This document shows positions 43,809 through 51,846 of a stretch of 64,000 nucleotides of DNA, piece after piece. Numbering within the stretch: the first letter of the stretch is position 1; the number at the start of each line of letters is the position of its first letter. Made by a program: the position numbers and the translations under genes. Where the stretch lies: NCBI RefSeq assembly GCF_030814655.1, contig NZ_JAUSVK010000001.1:4905001-4969000 (forward strand). Direction: 5' to 3'. This DNA is from Labrys monachus. Its GTDB lineage: Bacteria; Pseudomonadota; Alphaproteobacteria; Rhizobiales; Labraceae. The notes under the pieces were generated by a model that saw only the letters and a list, made by a program, of their open reading frames with translations, did no database searches and had not been told where the DNA came from.

Positions 43809-46195
43809 GCGGCGCGGTGCCGCCGGGCGCGCCGGGCCTCGACCCGCGCTGGACCTCGAGCGCGAAGAGCGGCGTCGGCACGTCGGGCTCGCCCTCCAGC
43901 CGGCTGTGGTTCGCCGTCAGCCATGGCATCCTCAACGAGGTCTATTATCCGCGCATCGACCTTGCCTGCCTGCGCGACCTCGGCCTTCTCGTCACGGCCA
44001 CGGATTATTTCTCCGAGGAAAAGCGCGACGCCGACCCCGCCCTCGCCATGACGGAGGACGGCGTTCCGATCTTCCGCCTCGTCAACACCGCCCGCGACGG
44101 CCGTTACCGCATCTCCAAGACGATCCTCGCCGATCCCTTCCGCGAGAGCGTGCTGCAGGACATCCGCTTCGAGGCGCTGCACGGGGAGTGGAGCGACTAT
44201 GCCGTGCATGTCCTGCTCGCGCCGCATCTCGTCAATCGCGGCAGCGGCAACACGGCATGGATCGACGACTACAAGGGCTACGGCCTTCTGCATGCGAGCG
44301 GGACCAACGGCGTTTCCCTCGCCCTTGCCGCCTCCGTGCCCTGGCTGGCGCGGTCGGCCGGCTTCGTCGGCACGTCGGACGGCTGGCAGACGCTGCGGCG
44401 CGGCGAAGGCGTGAACACCGATTATGACCGGGCGGAGAACGGCAATGTCGCGCTCACCGGCACGCTGGACCTCAGCGCGGCGGGCCATGTCCTGCTCTCG
44501 CTCGGCCTCGGCCTGAAGCCGGAGGAGGCCGCCTTCAACGCCATCGCCAGCCTGCAGCAGGGCACGGCCTCCGCGATCGGGGAGGTCGGGCGGATCTGGC
44601 GCGGCTGGCATGCCGGGCTCGAGCGTCTCGACGACCTCGGCGAGACCGAGCGGACGAGCTACCGCACCAGCGCCGCGGTGCTGGCCGTGCATCGCACCGG
44701 CGCCTTCACCGGCGGGGCGATCGCCAGCCTGTCGACGCCCTGGGGCTTCAACAAGGGCGACGACGACCTCGGCGGCTATCATCTCGTCTGGCCGCGCGAT
44801 CTCGTCGAGACGGCGGGCGGCTTCCTGGCTGCGGGAAGCACGGCCGACGCCCTCGGCATCCTCGACTATCTCGCCGCCATCCAGGAAGGCGACGGCCATT
44901 GGGCCCAGAACAACTGGATCGACGGCCACGCCTATTGGGACGGCATCCAGATGGATGAGACGGCCTTCCCGATCCTGCTCTACGACATGCTTCGCCGCGC
45001 CGGCGCCTTCGCGGACGGCAATGACGAACGCTATTTCCCCATGCTGCAGAAGGCCGCCAGCTTCGTGGTGCGGCAGGGCCCGGTGACGGACGAGGACCGC
45101 TGGGAGGAGGATGCCGGCTATTCGCCGTTCACGCTCGCCGTCGAGATCGCCGCCCTTCTCGCCGCGGCCGACGCGATGGACGCTTCCGGCCGGCCCGAGA
45201 CCGCGACCTATCTGCGCGAGACCGCCGATGGCTGGCATGCCGAGCTCGACGACTGGACTTTCGCGTCCGGCACCGACCTGGCGGCCAAGCTCGGCATCGC
45301 GGGCTATTACGTCCGCATCGGCCCGGGCGACAACCCGGACGGGGCGGCATTGGGAAGCGTGGTGCCGATCAAGAATCGCTCGCCGCAGCAGGCCGCCCTC
45401 AGCGCGCAGATGCTGCTCAGCCCCGACGCGCTCGCTCTGGTCCGCTTCGGCCTGCGAAGCGCCGATGATCCGCGCATGGTCGGGACGGTGAAGGCCATCG
45501 ACGACCTGCTCAGGCGCGACCTGCCCGACGGCCCCTACTGGTACCGCTACAACAATGACGGCTATGGCGAGCACGAGGACGGCTCGGCCTTCGACGGCAC
45601 CGGCGTCGGACGGCTCTGGCCGCTGCTGACCGGCGAGCGCGCGCATTTCGAGCTGGCCGCGGGCCGGCCCGACGAGGCGCGGCGCCTGCTGAAGGCGCTG
45701 GAGGCCTCGGCCGGCCCCGGCGGGCTCCTGCCCGAACAGATCTGGGACGGCGAGGACCTGCCGGACCGGGAATTGTTCTTCGGCGGGCCCACCGGCAGCG
45801 CCATGCCCCTGGTCTGGGCCCATGGCGAGCACATCAAGCTGCTGCGCTCCCTGCGCGACGGCAAGGTGTTCGACACGCCGCCGCAGACCGTCGAGCGCTA
45901 TCTCGAACAGGGCGTCGTCAGCAACCGGCGGTTCTGGCGCATCAACCACCAACGCCGGACGATCCGGGCGGGCCAGGTGCTCCGCATCGAGCTGCTGGAG
46001 CCCTCGGCGGTGCGCTGGAGCTTCGACGGATGGGCCGGCACCAGCGAGACCGCGACCGCCGATACGGGCCTCGCCCTTTATTATGTCGACATTCCCGCCG
46101 AGACGCTCCCGGCCGGCACGGAGATCCGCTTCCGCATCGCGCAGATCGGCGGTCCCTGGCAGGATCCGGATTTCGGCGTGACCGTGATGGGGTAG
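43805..46195 (+). CDS. Glucan 1,4-alpha-glucosidase (GH15 glucoamylase), cytoplasmic
   Basis: A 796-residue bacterial glucoamylase: an N-terminal beta-sandwich domain (to ~270) and a GH15 (alpha/alpha)6 barrel. Catalytic regions are GYHLVWPRDLVETAGG (~340), RWEEDAGYSPFT (general-acid Glu, ~440) and LLPEQIWDGED (second Glu, ~645). It hydrolyses glucose from non-reducing ends of alpha-glucans. No signal peptide is present (SGAVPPGAPGLDPRW), so it acts inside the cell. Start GTG 43805 overlaps the glucokinase stop as GTGA, so the two are coupled. Pairing with polyphosphate glucokinase suggests use of glycogen or maltodextrins. Confidence 0.9.
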   Translation: MSGAVPPGAPGLDPRWTSSAKSGVGTSGSPSSRLWFAVSHGILNEVYYPRIDLACLRDLGLLVTATDYFSEEKRDADPALAMTEDGVPIFRLVNTARDGRYRISKTILADPFRESVLQDIRFEALHGEWSDYAVHVLLAPHLVNRGSGNTAWIDDYKGYGLLHASGTNGVSLALAASVPWLARSAGFVGTSDGWQTLRRGEGVNTDYDRAENGNVALTGTLDLSAAGHVLLSLGLGLKPEEAAFNAIASLQQGTASAIGEVGRIWRGWHAGLERLDDLGETERTSYRTSAAVLAVHRTGAFTGGAIASLSTPWGFNKGDDDLGGYHLVWPRDLVETAGGFLAAGSTADALGILDYLAAIQEGDGHWAQNNWIDGHAYWDGIQMDETAFPILLYDMLRRAGAFADGNDERYFPMLQKAASFVVRQGPVTDEDRWEEDAGYSPFTLAVEIAALLAAADAMDASGRPETATYLRETADGWHAELDDWTFASGTDLAAKLGIAGYYVRIGPGDNPDGAALGSVVPIKNRSPQQAALSAQMLLSPDALALVRFGLRSADDPRMVGTVKAIDDLLRRDLPDGPYWYRYNNDGYGEHEDGSAFDGTGVGRLWPLLTGERAHFELAAGRPDEARRLLKALEASAGPGGLLPEQIWDGEDLPDRELFFGGPTGSAMPLVWAHGEHIKLLRSLRDGKVFDTPPQTVERYLEQGVVSNRRFWRINHQRRTIRAGQVLRIELLEPSAVRWSFDGWAGTSETATADTGLALYYVDIPAETLPAGTEIRFRIAQIGGPWQDPDFGVTVMG

Positions 46196-46389
46196 GAGGC
46201 GCCACGGAGGCTTTCGCCGTTGCGGGCGAACGGCCTGTTCCTTTTCGCACGCAACGCTTCGAGATTTGTCATCGCCCGACCTGTCTCCGCAAGCCGGCCG
46301 AGCCGCTTTCTTCCGAGGAAGGCCAATGCGATGAGCGTGACCGCCCCGGACAGAACGAGCCGCATCCTCCGCCGCTTATCCCGGCCCAT
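46081..46389 (-). CDS. Possible small single-pass membrane protein
   Basis: A 102-residue frame from ATG 46389 has a strong purine-rich stretch (GGGAGGGGGCGG) just upstream and one hydrophobic segment (LVLSGAVTLIALAFLG, ~10-26) flanked by arginines and lysines. Against it, the last ~38 codons overlap the 3' end of the glucoamylase gene on the other strand and no family is recognised. Listed as a low-confidence candidate that converges on the glucoamylase gene. Confidence 0.25.
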   Translation of the reverse strand: MGRDKRRRMRLVLSGAVTLIALAFLGRKRLGRLAETGRAMTNLEALRAKRNRPFARNGESLRGASYPITVTPKSGSCQGPPICAMRKRISVPAGSVSAGMST

Positions 46390-46445
46390 GGTTCCGCCCC
46401 CTCCCATTCGGGGCGGATTCCATCTCGACAATTGCTGCCGCTGAT

Positions 46446-46463
46446 TTATTGTAGTAACAATAA
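46446..46463. promoter_or_regulatory. brnTA operator-like inverted repeat
   Basis: TTATTGT (46446-46452) and ACAATAA (46457-46463) are exact complements around AGTA and end three bases before the brnT ATG. A -10-like TATTGT (46447-46452) lies inside, with TCGACA (46425-46430) as a possible -35. This is where BrnA, which represses its own operon, would bind. Confidence 0.55.
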
Positions 46464-46466
46464 TCT

Positions 46467-46743
46467 ATGCCGATCGAATTCGACCCTGCGAAACGCTAGG
46501 CCACTCTCGAAAATCGCGGGCTCGACATGGCCCACGCTGTCGAGGTGTTCGGCGGCCATCCGCTATCGGTCGAAGACACTCGGCGGGCTTATGGTGAAAC
46601 CCGCTGGATCACGTTGGTTTTCTCCGTGGACGCATGGTCGTTTTGGTCTGGACTCTGCGCGGCGCGGCGCGGCACGCCGCATCATCAGCTTGAGGAAGGC
46701 AAATGAGCGAGAACAAGCCATTTACGGCCCCCGACTGGTTTGA
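46467..46743 (+). pseudogene. brnT: brnT toxin pseudogene (nonsense codon plus two frameshifts)
   Basis: The conceptual protein starts MPIEFDPAKR, meets TAG at codon 11 (46497-46499), then continues ATLENRGLDMAHAVEVFGGH and RAYGETRWITL. One base is then missing, and the next frame reads FLRGRMVVLVWTLRGAAR. A second one-base loss in the GCGGC-rich run near 46660-46675 shifts to RRIISLRKANEREQ, the conserved BrnT ending, closing at TGA 46741. BrnT is a RelE-fold ribonuclease toxin of type II systems. With three lesions it should be non-functional. Its tail overlaps brnA by 41 bases. Confidence 0.85.
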
Positions 46744-46960
46744 CCCCGACGATGCGCCGGACCTTTCCTCCCCCGAGTGGCAGAAGAAATTCGCCGCTGC
46801 CGCAGTCCGCCGCGGACGCCCCAGGTCGGAGACGACGAAGATCTCGACGACGATCCGGCTCGACCCGGACGTCATAGAGCGCTTCAAGGCCCAAGGTCCC
46901 GGCTGGCAATCCCGCATCAACGATGCGCTGAGGGACTGGCTATCGAAAAACGCAGCATGA
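46703..46960 (+). CDS. brnA: BrnA-type antitoxin, intact
   Basis: An 85-residue antitoxin. The N-terminal half is acidic (PDWFDPDDAPDLSSPEWQKK), followed by RRGRPRSETTKISTTIRLD and the ribbon-helix-helix end PDVIERFKAQ..WQSRINDALRDWL. BrnA binds BrnT through its N-terminal part and DNA through the C-terminal RHH dimer. The frame is intact although the adjacent toxin gene is decayed, so it may persist as an orphan regulator or as protection against related toxins. Start ATG 46703 overlaps the brnT remnant. Confidence 0.87.
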   Translation: MSENKPFTAPDWFDPDDAPDLSSPEWQKKFAAAAVRRGRPRSETTKISTTIRLDPDVIERFKAQGPGWQSRINDALRDWLSKNAA

Positions 46961-47050
46961 ACGCTGGATCTCCGCCGGCCAAATCTCCGAATGATCCAGG
47001 TCTCTCCATGATCCGGGTCACCGGATGATGGCAGCGCCGACGCCGGCCTC

Positions 47051-47860
47051 TCACGCGTCGCCGTCGATCTGCCGGCGGACCTGGTCGGCCAGGGGATGCA
47101 GGGCGCTCGCCGGCGCGGAGCCGACCAGGCTGTAGCCGATGCCTTTCTCGGCCCAGGCGACGCCGCCGGTCGTGCCCATGGCATGCTCCGACATCGGCAT
47201 GTCCTTGTCGATCGCCATCGGCCGCACCAGCATGGCGAGGCGGGTGCCGCGATCGTCGTCGTAGAGGAACAGGGCCGCCGGCCCATGCGCCGTCGCCACC
47301 AGGCGCCCGCCCATGAAGCGGTAGCCGGCCTGCGACAGGTCGGGCACCGAGACGGGATGCCGGAGCCGGCCGGACACCCAATTCACGAGCTCCGCGCTCG
47401 CCTCGGCCTTGAGCTCGACCGGCCGGACATGATCCGGCGCATAGACCGCATAGCTGTCGGCCGCCTCCTGCGCCAGGACGGCCGCACCGCCCGTCGGTGC
47501 CGCTTCGACGCCGTGGAGGGCCCACCCTGCCCCGCCGCCGGCGAAAAGCAGCGCCAGACCCGCCGCCGCCTGCCGCCAATCGCTGCGCCGGACGGCACCG
47601 GCCTTGCGCGCCTCGCGCTCCCGCAATTGATGCGCCTCGATGAGCCCCGCAAGGCTCAATTCGGGCGGTACCGGTTCCGCCGCGATGCCGCCCAGCACCT
47701 GCCGCAGGGCATCGCGCTGGCCGGCATAGTCGCCGATGCGCTGCGCCACATCGGGATGCTGATCGAGATAGGCCTCGATCCGCCGGCGCTCGGCGGGCGC
47801 CAGCACGTCGTCGACATAGGCCTGCAGATCGTCTTCCGTGACCGGACGCTGGGTGCTCAT
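47051..47860 (-). CDS. Anti-sigma factor (membrane anchored)
   Basis: A 269-residue protein. The N-terminal sigma-binding domain (TEDDLQAYVDDVLAPAERRRI..YLDQHPDVAQRI, residues ~8-45) is typical of alphaproteobacterial anti-sigma factors for ECF sigmas; no zinc HxxxCxxC motif is present. One membrane helix lies at ~95-113 (WRQAAAGLALLFAGGGAGWAL) and the rest is a periplasmic domain. The start overlaps the sigma gene stop by four bases (ATGA, 47857-47860). It should hold the sigma factor at the membrane until an envelope signal releases it. Confidence 0.87.
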   Translation of the reverse strand: MSTQRPVTEDDLQAYVDDVLAPAERRRIEAYLDQHPDVAQRIGDYAGQRDALRQVLGGIAAEPVPPELSLAGLIEAHQLREREARKAGAVRRSDWRQAAAGLALLFAGGGAGWALHGVEAAPTGGAAVLAQEAADSYAVYAPDHVRPVELKAEASAELVNWVSGRLRHPVSVPDLSQAGYRFMGGRLVATAHGPAALFLYDDDRGTRLAMLVRPMAIDKDMPMSEHAMGTTGGVAWAEKGIGYSLVGSAPASALHPLADQVRRQIDGDA

Positions 47861-48384
47861 TTCTGCCTCCGGAACAGGGATCGGTCGAGGGCGACGACAT
47901 TGTCGCCCGACATCATCTCGCGCAGCTTTTCGCGGGCGCGCGCCAAGCGCGACATCACGGTGCCGAGGGGTATGGAAAGGACACGCGCCGTCTCGGCATA
48001 GCTGAGTTCCTCGACCGAGACGAGCAGCAGCACGCTTCTCTGCTCCTCGGGGAGTTTCTCCAGCGCCTTGAGGATATCGTGCTGCAGCAGCCGTCCATCC
48101 TGCGAGGGCGGCTGTGCGAGCACGCGCTCGTCCACCTCGTCGAGCGACGCGTGCTCACCGCGCCGCGTCCTGCGGCGCATGCCGCTGACGGCGAGATTGT
48201 GCAGGATGGCGAACAGCCAGGTCCTGGCGTCGCCGTCCGGCCGGCGCTGGTGCCAATGGCCGATCGCCCGTTCCAGGCAGTCCTGCACGAGATCGTCCGC
48301 CGCGCTGCGGTCCCGGAGCAGCGCCCGCGCATAGCGGCGCAGCGCCGGTATCTGCGGCTCGACGAGGCGCATCATGTCTTTCAT
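47857..48384 (-). CDS. ECF-family RNA polymerase sigma factor
   Basis: A 175-residue sigma-70-type factor with region 2 (LRRYARALLRDRSAADDLVQDCL, ~12-36, and ARTWLFAILHNLAV, ~53-66) and region 4 (ALEKLPEEQRSVLLLVSVEELSYAETARVLSIPLGTVMSRL in shorter segments ~112-155). The start is ATG 48384 (MKDMMRLVEP), which gives the normal length; upstream codons lack resemblance. It forms a sigma/anti-sigma operon with the downstream gene. A possible target promoter is its own. The signal is unknown. Confidence 0.9.
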   Translation of the reverse strand: MKDMMRLVEPQIPALRRYARALLRDRSAADDLVQDCLERAIGHWHQRRPDGDARTWLFAILHNLAVSGMRRRTRRGEHASLDEVDERVLAQPPSQDGRLLQHDILKALEKLPEEQRSVLLLVSVEELSYAETARVLSIPLGTVMSRLARAREKLREMMSGDNVVALDRSLFRRQK

Positions 48385-48708
48385 GGATACCGTCCCGTTT
48401 CCCACTGCCCCGTCGCAGCTAAGGACGCTGCGGCCCAAGGTTTATTCCGCCGACCGACGAAAATCGCGAAAGGGCGAGCACCGGTGGCCCCTTCAACGCC
48501 GCGATCGAGGCGTGGAGTGTCGATCCCCGATCGACATGGAAACGCCGCGCCTGCGGGAAAGGAAGAGGTCGATCGGTGATCGACCCCTCCGCTCGCGCCG
48601 CGATCGAGACGTGGAGTGTCGATCCCCGATCGACACGGAAACGCCGCGCCTGCGGGAAAGGAAGAGGTCGATCGGGGATCGACCCGAGCGCACGGGCCGG
48701 CCGGCGCC
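48385..48708. other. Intergenic region with tandem repeat
   Basis: A 324-base gap between the sigma-factor start and the stop of the aldo/keto reductase gene. It contains the 99-base-period tandem repeat at 48498-48690. The sigma-factor promoter should lie between about 48390 and 48490. No gene is supported; open frames through the repeat are artefacts of its composition. Confidence 0.55.
48498..48690. repeat. Tandem repeat, 99-base period, GTCGATC-rich
   Basis: GCCGCGATCGAG begins at 48498 and again at 48597. Each unit contains GTGTCGATCCCCGATCGAC, GGAAACGCCGCGCCTGCGGG, AAAGGAAGAGGTCGATCGG and a GATCGACC end that folds back on GGTCGATC. A related 48-base segment (45 of 48 identical to 48538-48585) occurs at 60847-60894, and a GGGGATCGACACCCC fragment at ~49702. 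Confidence 0.75.
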
Positions 48709-49587
48709 TCACGCAGCGCCGAAGGCCTTTTTGCCCTCGCGGTCGAGCGCCGCGAAATCCTCGTCCGAAAGATCGATGTCGACGGCCGCGACGTTCTCCT
48801 CCAGATGCGCCACCTTCGACGTGCCGGGGATCGGCAGCATCACCGGACTGCGCTTCAGCACCCAGGCGAGCGCGATCTGGCTCGGCGAGGCGCCATGGGC
48901 CTTGGCGATCCGGTCGAGGATCGAACCGGGCCTGGCGAGGTCGCCGGCCGCAAGCGGGAACCAGGGGATGAAGCCGATGCCGTGCTGCCCGCAATAGTCG
49001 AGCACGTCCTCGCTGGTGCGGTCGATGAGATTGTAGCGGTTCTGGACCGTCGCCACCTTGAAGACTTTCGAGGCCGCCTCGATCTCCTCGATCGAGACCT
49101 CGCTCAGCCCGGCATGCCGGACGGTGCCGTCGTCGAGCAGCGACTTCACCGCGGCGAACTGCTCGTCGCGCGGCACCTTGGGATCGATGCGGTGCAGCTG
49201 CCAGAGGTCGATCTGCTCGACGCCGAGCTTCTCCAGGCTCTTCTTGGCCTGGCCGCGCAGATAATCCGGCCGCCCGTTCGGGGCCCAGATATCGGGGCCG
49301 GACCGCGTCAGCCCCGCCTTGGTCGCCACGACCACGTCGTCATAGGGATGCAGCGCCTCGCGGATGAGGCGCTCGGAGACGTCGGGCCCGTAGGAATCGG
49401 CGGTGTCGATGAAGTCGACGCCGATCTCCGGCAGGCGCTTCAGGGTGCGGATGGCCTCGTCATGGTCGGCCGGAGGCCCCCAGATGCCCCGCCCGGTGAT
49501 GCGCATCGCGCCGAAGCCGAGCCGATTGATTTCGATGTCCCCACCGATCTTGAAGGTTCCGGACTTGCCGGCATCGAGATTTGCCAT
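48709..49587 (-). CDS. Aldo/keto reductase
   Basis: A 292-residue NADPH-dependent oxidoreductase with the AKR tetrad: Asp in [11 protein letters not shown] (Tyr ~64), Lys in VVVATKAGL (~90) and His in [11 protein letters not shown] (~131). The start region [17 protein letters not shown] is that of the AKR family often found with oxidative stress or sugar pathways. It is transcribed leftward from ATG 49587 and stands alone. Substrate is not predictable beyond aldehydes and ketones. Confidence 0.88.
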   Translation of the reverse strand: MANLDAGKSGTFKIGGDIEINRLGFGAMRITGRGIWGPPADHDEAIRTLKRLPEIGVDFIDTADSYGPDVSERLIREALHPYDDVVVATKAGLTRSGPDIWAPNGRPDYLRGQAKKSLEKLGVEQIDLWQLHRIDPKVPRDEQFAAVKSLLDDGTVRHAGLSEVSIEEIEAASKVFKVATVQNRYNLIDRTSEDVLDYCGQHGIGFIPWFPLAAGDLARPGSILDRIAKAHGASPSQIALAWVLKRSPVMLPIPGTSKVAHLEENVAAVDIDLSDEDFAALDREGKKAFGAA

Positions 49588-49776
49588 GGAATTCTCCTTG
49601 CGGCGCCGCGTCGAAACGGGCGCCGGCTCGAAATGAAGCGATGAACGCGCGAAACAATATTCGCCGCAGCGTACCCGTCGGCGCCGCGGCGTACCGGTAA
49701 ATTGGGGATCGACACCCCGCAGGATAAGGGGTGATAGGGCGAAGGGCTTTCCGAGCCTGCCGCGGCGCAGAGCGCC

Positions 49777-50247
49777 TCAGCACAGCGCCAGGAGCGGCCC
49801 CCACGGAAAGGCCTCGCTCGCTTCCAGGCCGAAGGTGCCCAGGGGGCTCGACACGTTGACGACGCGTCCGACGGGGCTGCGGCGCAGCAGCGGCAGCATG
49901 GCCCGGGTGACCGCGGCGGCGCCGAAGCCGTCGACGACCGCCGCCTGGCGCAAGCCGCCCGCCGTCCCCGCATGGAACGAATGGTCCCCGGCATTGTTGA
50001 CGAGGATATCGAGGCAGGGCGAGGAGGCGGCGATCGTCTCGGCGGCCGCCAGGATGGTGTCCCCGTCGGCGAGGTCGAGCGGCAGGTATTCCGCCTCGTA
50101 GCCTTCCCAGACCAGTTCGGCCTTTGCGGCGAGGCCCCGCTCCTGCGAACGCTCGCCGATCCAGATCTTGTAACCCAATTGTCCCAAGGCCTTGGCGGTT
50201 GCCAGGCCGGCCCCTTTGTCAACGTCGATGATGAGTGCTGATTTCAT
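49777..50247 (-). pseudogene. Truncated SDR family protein lacking the catalytic Tyr-Lys
   Basis: The 156 residues start MKSALIIDVDKGAGLATAKA (degenerate nucleotide motif DVDKGAG instead of TGxxxGIG), contain NNAG (~88) and VVNVSSPLGTFGLEASEAFP (~133), then stop at LLALC. A functional SDR would continue with YxxxK and some 90 more residues; no continuation was found in any minus frame below 49777, where a GTCGATC-repeat fragment begins. Likely a gene remnant cut at its 3' end; the divergent TetR may once have controlled it. Confidence 0.65.
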
Positions 50248-50310
50248 TGCTATGCTCCCCATCCGAGCAGGACGGAACCGCCAGGACCATCAACTGCGCA
50301 GGCTTTACAA

Positions 50311-50324
50311 ACTGTATTTACAGT
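50311..50324. promoter_or_regulatory. TetR-type operator candidate
   Basis: ACTGTATTTACAGT is a 14-base dyad (6-base arms around TT) placed 15 bases before the TetR start and about 64 bases from the divergent SDR remnant start. The composition is AT-rich relative to the region. Confidence 0.5.
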
Positions 50325-50338
50325 GTCTAGTATGAGCA

Positions 50339-50917
50339 ATGGATATGGATTCGTCAATAGCCGAACCGGAACGCCGCCGCCGCGTGCTCGACGCCGCGCA
50401 GGAGACGTTCTGGCGCTTCGGATTCCGGAAGACCTCGATGGACGAGGTCGCCCGCGCCGCCGACATCTCGCGGCAGGGCCTCTATTTCTATTTCGGCAGC
50501 AAGGACGACCTCTTCCGCGAGGCCATGCGCAAATGGCTGGAGGACAAGCTGAGCGCCGCCACGGCGCGGCTCGCCGCGCCGGACCTGCCGATCGAGACCC
50601 GGCTGGCCGGGGCGATGGACGAATGGGTCGGCCGCAATATCGGCGCCTTCAGCGGCGACGCATCGGACATCTTCGAGAAGAAGAACGGCGCGCTGCTCGG
50701 CACGATGTTCACCGACTACGGCGCGGCCTTCCAGGGCCGGCTGGCCGAGGCCATCGCCGCCTCGCCCCTCGCCGAGACGCTGGGCAAGCTCGGCTTCACG
50801 CCGTTGGACCTGGCGCAGACGCTCTCCAGCTGCGGCGGCGGACTGAAATATATGGCGCAGTCCAGGGAGGACTTCGCCCGGAGAATTGCGATCGCCGTCC
50901 GGCTGCTCTGCCGCTGA
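50339..50917 (+). CDS. TetR/AcrR family regulator
   Basis: A 192-residue protein with HTH domain RRRVLDAAQETFWRFGFRKTS and VARAADISRQGLYFYFGSKDDL (~12-55). The ligand domain is not classifiable. It starts at ATG 50339 (MDMDSSIAEPE) and is divergent from the truncated SDR gene, with a 14-base dyad between. Regulators in this layout usually repress the divergent gene; since that gene is broken, this one may control only itself or distant targets. Confidence 0.87.
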   Translation: MDMDSSIAEPERRRRVLDAAQETFWRFGFRKTSMDEVARAADISRQGLYFYFGSKDDLFREAMRKWLEDKLSAATARLAAPDLPIETRLAGAMDEWVGRNIGAFSGDASDIFEKKNGALLGTMFTDYGAAFQGRLAEAIAASPLAETLGKLGFTPLDLAQTLSSCGGGLKYMAQSREDFARRIAIAVRLLCR

Positions 50918-50959
50918 CCATCGCGCGGGGCCGGGGCCGGCCCCCAGCCGCGGCGGGAC

Positions 50960-51754
50960 CTATGGCTGCTGCCCCCCGCCGATCGCCTGCGAAATGCCGC
51001 GCGCGGCCTCCCGCACCAGGGCGACGATCTCGTCGAGGGGCCGGTCGTCCTGCTTGACGATCACCGGTATGGTGACGGTGGCGATCGCCTGCCCGAAATG
51101 ATCGATGATCGGCACGCTGATATCGGTGACGCCCTGCGCCAGCCGGCTCGGCGCCATCTCGAAGCCGCGCGCGGCGATGCCGTCCAGCCGGGCGGCGATC
51201 TCCTCCTCCGAAGCGCCGTCCGAGTCGTTGGCGTGCAGCCTGGCCACCAGCTCCGCGCGCCTGTCGGAACGCTGGAAGGCGCAGACCACGCGCGCCGATG
51301 CATAGGCGGGCGACAGCGGGAAGCTCGCGCCGACCCGCACCGACCAGCCGGCGAGCTGATGTTCCGGCTGGCTCTGCGCCATGACGATGAAGCGATCCCC
51401 GTGTAGGGTGGCGAGATGGCAGGGATGTTCGATCGCATTGGCGAGGCGGTCCATCTCGCCCTGCGCCGCCTGCAGCAGGAGACGTGACGGCGGATGCCGG
51501 TGGGCGAGCTCGAACAGCCTCAGCGTCAGCCGGTACTGCCCGCTCGGCGCATCGCGGGTGACGTAGCCGCGCTGCTCCAGCACGCCGAGCATGCGGAAGA
51601 TCTCGCCGACCGAGCGGCCGATGCGGTCGGCGATGGCCTTCTGCGTCAGGCCGGCCGGCTCCTCCGCCAGCGCTTCGATCAGATCCAACCCCTTTTCGAG
51701 GGCTGGCGCACTGGGCCCCGGCGTTCCGCTCGATCGTTCATTGACAGCCATCAT
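50960..51754 (-). CDS. IclR family transcriptional regulator
   Basis: A 264-residue regulator with an N-terminal winged HTH (ALEKGLDLIEALAEEPAGLTQ, then AIADRIGRSVGEIFRMLGVLEQRGYV, ~20-70) and the IclR effector domain (HPCHLATLHGDRFIVMAQ, SPAYASARVVCAF, RGFEMAPSRLAQGVTDISVPI). It is divergent from the CaiB gene at 51847 across 92 AT-rich bases, so it is the probable regulator of the CoA-transferase/ABC locus. The start is taken at 51754 (MMAVNERSSG), with the adjacent ATG 51751 as alternative. Effector unknown. Confidence 0.9.
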   Translation of the reverse strand: MMAVNERSSGTPGPSAPALEKGLDLIEALAEEPAGLTQKAIADRIGRSVGEIFRMLGVLEQRGYVTRDAPSGQYRLTLRLFELAHRHPPSRLLLQAAQGEMDRLANAIEHPCHLATLHGDRFIVMAQSQPEHQLAGWSVRVGASFPLSPAYASARVVCAFQRSDRRAELVARLHANDSDGASEEEIAARLDGIAARGFEMAPSRLAQGVTDISVPIIDHFGQAIATVTIPVIVKQDDRPLDEIVALVREAARGISQAIGGGQQP

Positions 51755-51846
51755 GATTTCACCCATAAAATTAAAACAACAAATATGCAATCCAAGTCGA
51801 CGACGCCTCCGGGCATGCGGCCGATGGCAAGGGTGGAAGGCTCAGA

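Noticed and set aside
48498-48690. Possible CRISPR array
   Set aside because: Only two units with a 99-base period and no short repeats with unique spacers, and no cas genes nearby.
48493-48693. 66-codon minus frame with internal protein repeats (SPIDLFLSRRRGVS)
   Set aside because: The protein repeat is simply translation of the 99-base DNA tandem repeat; no ribosome site or family supports it.
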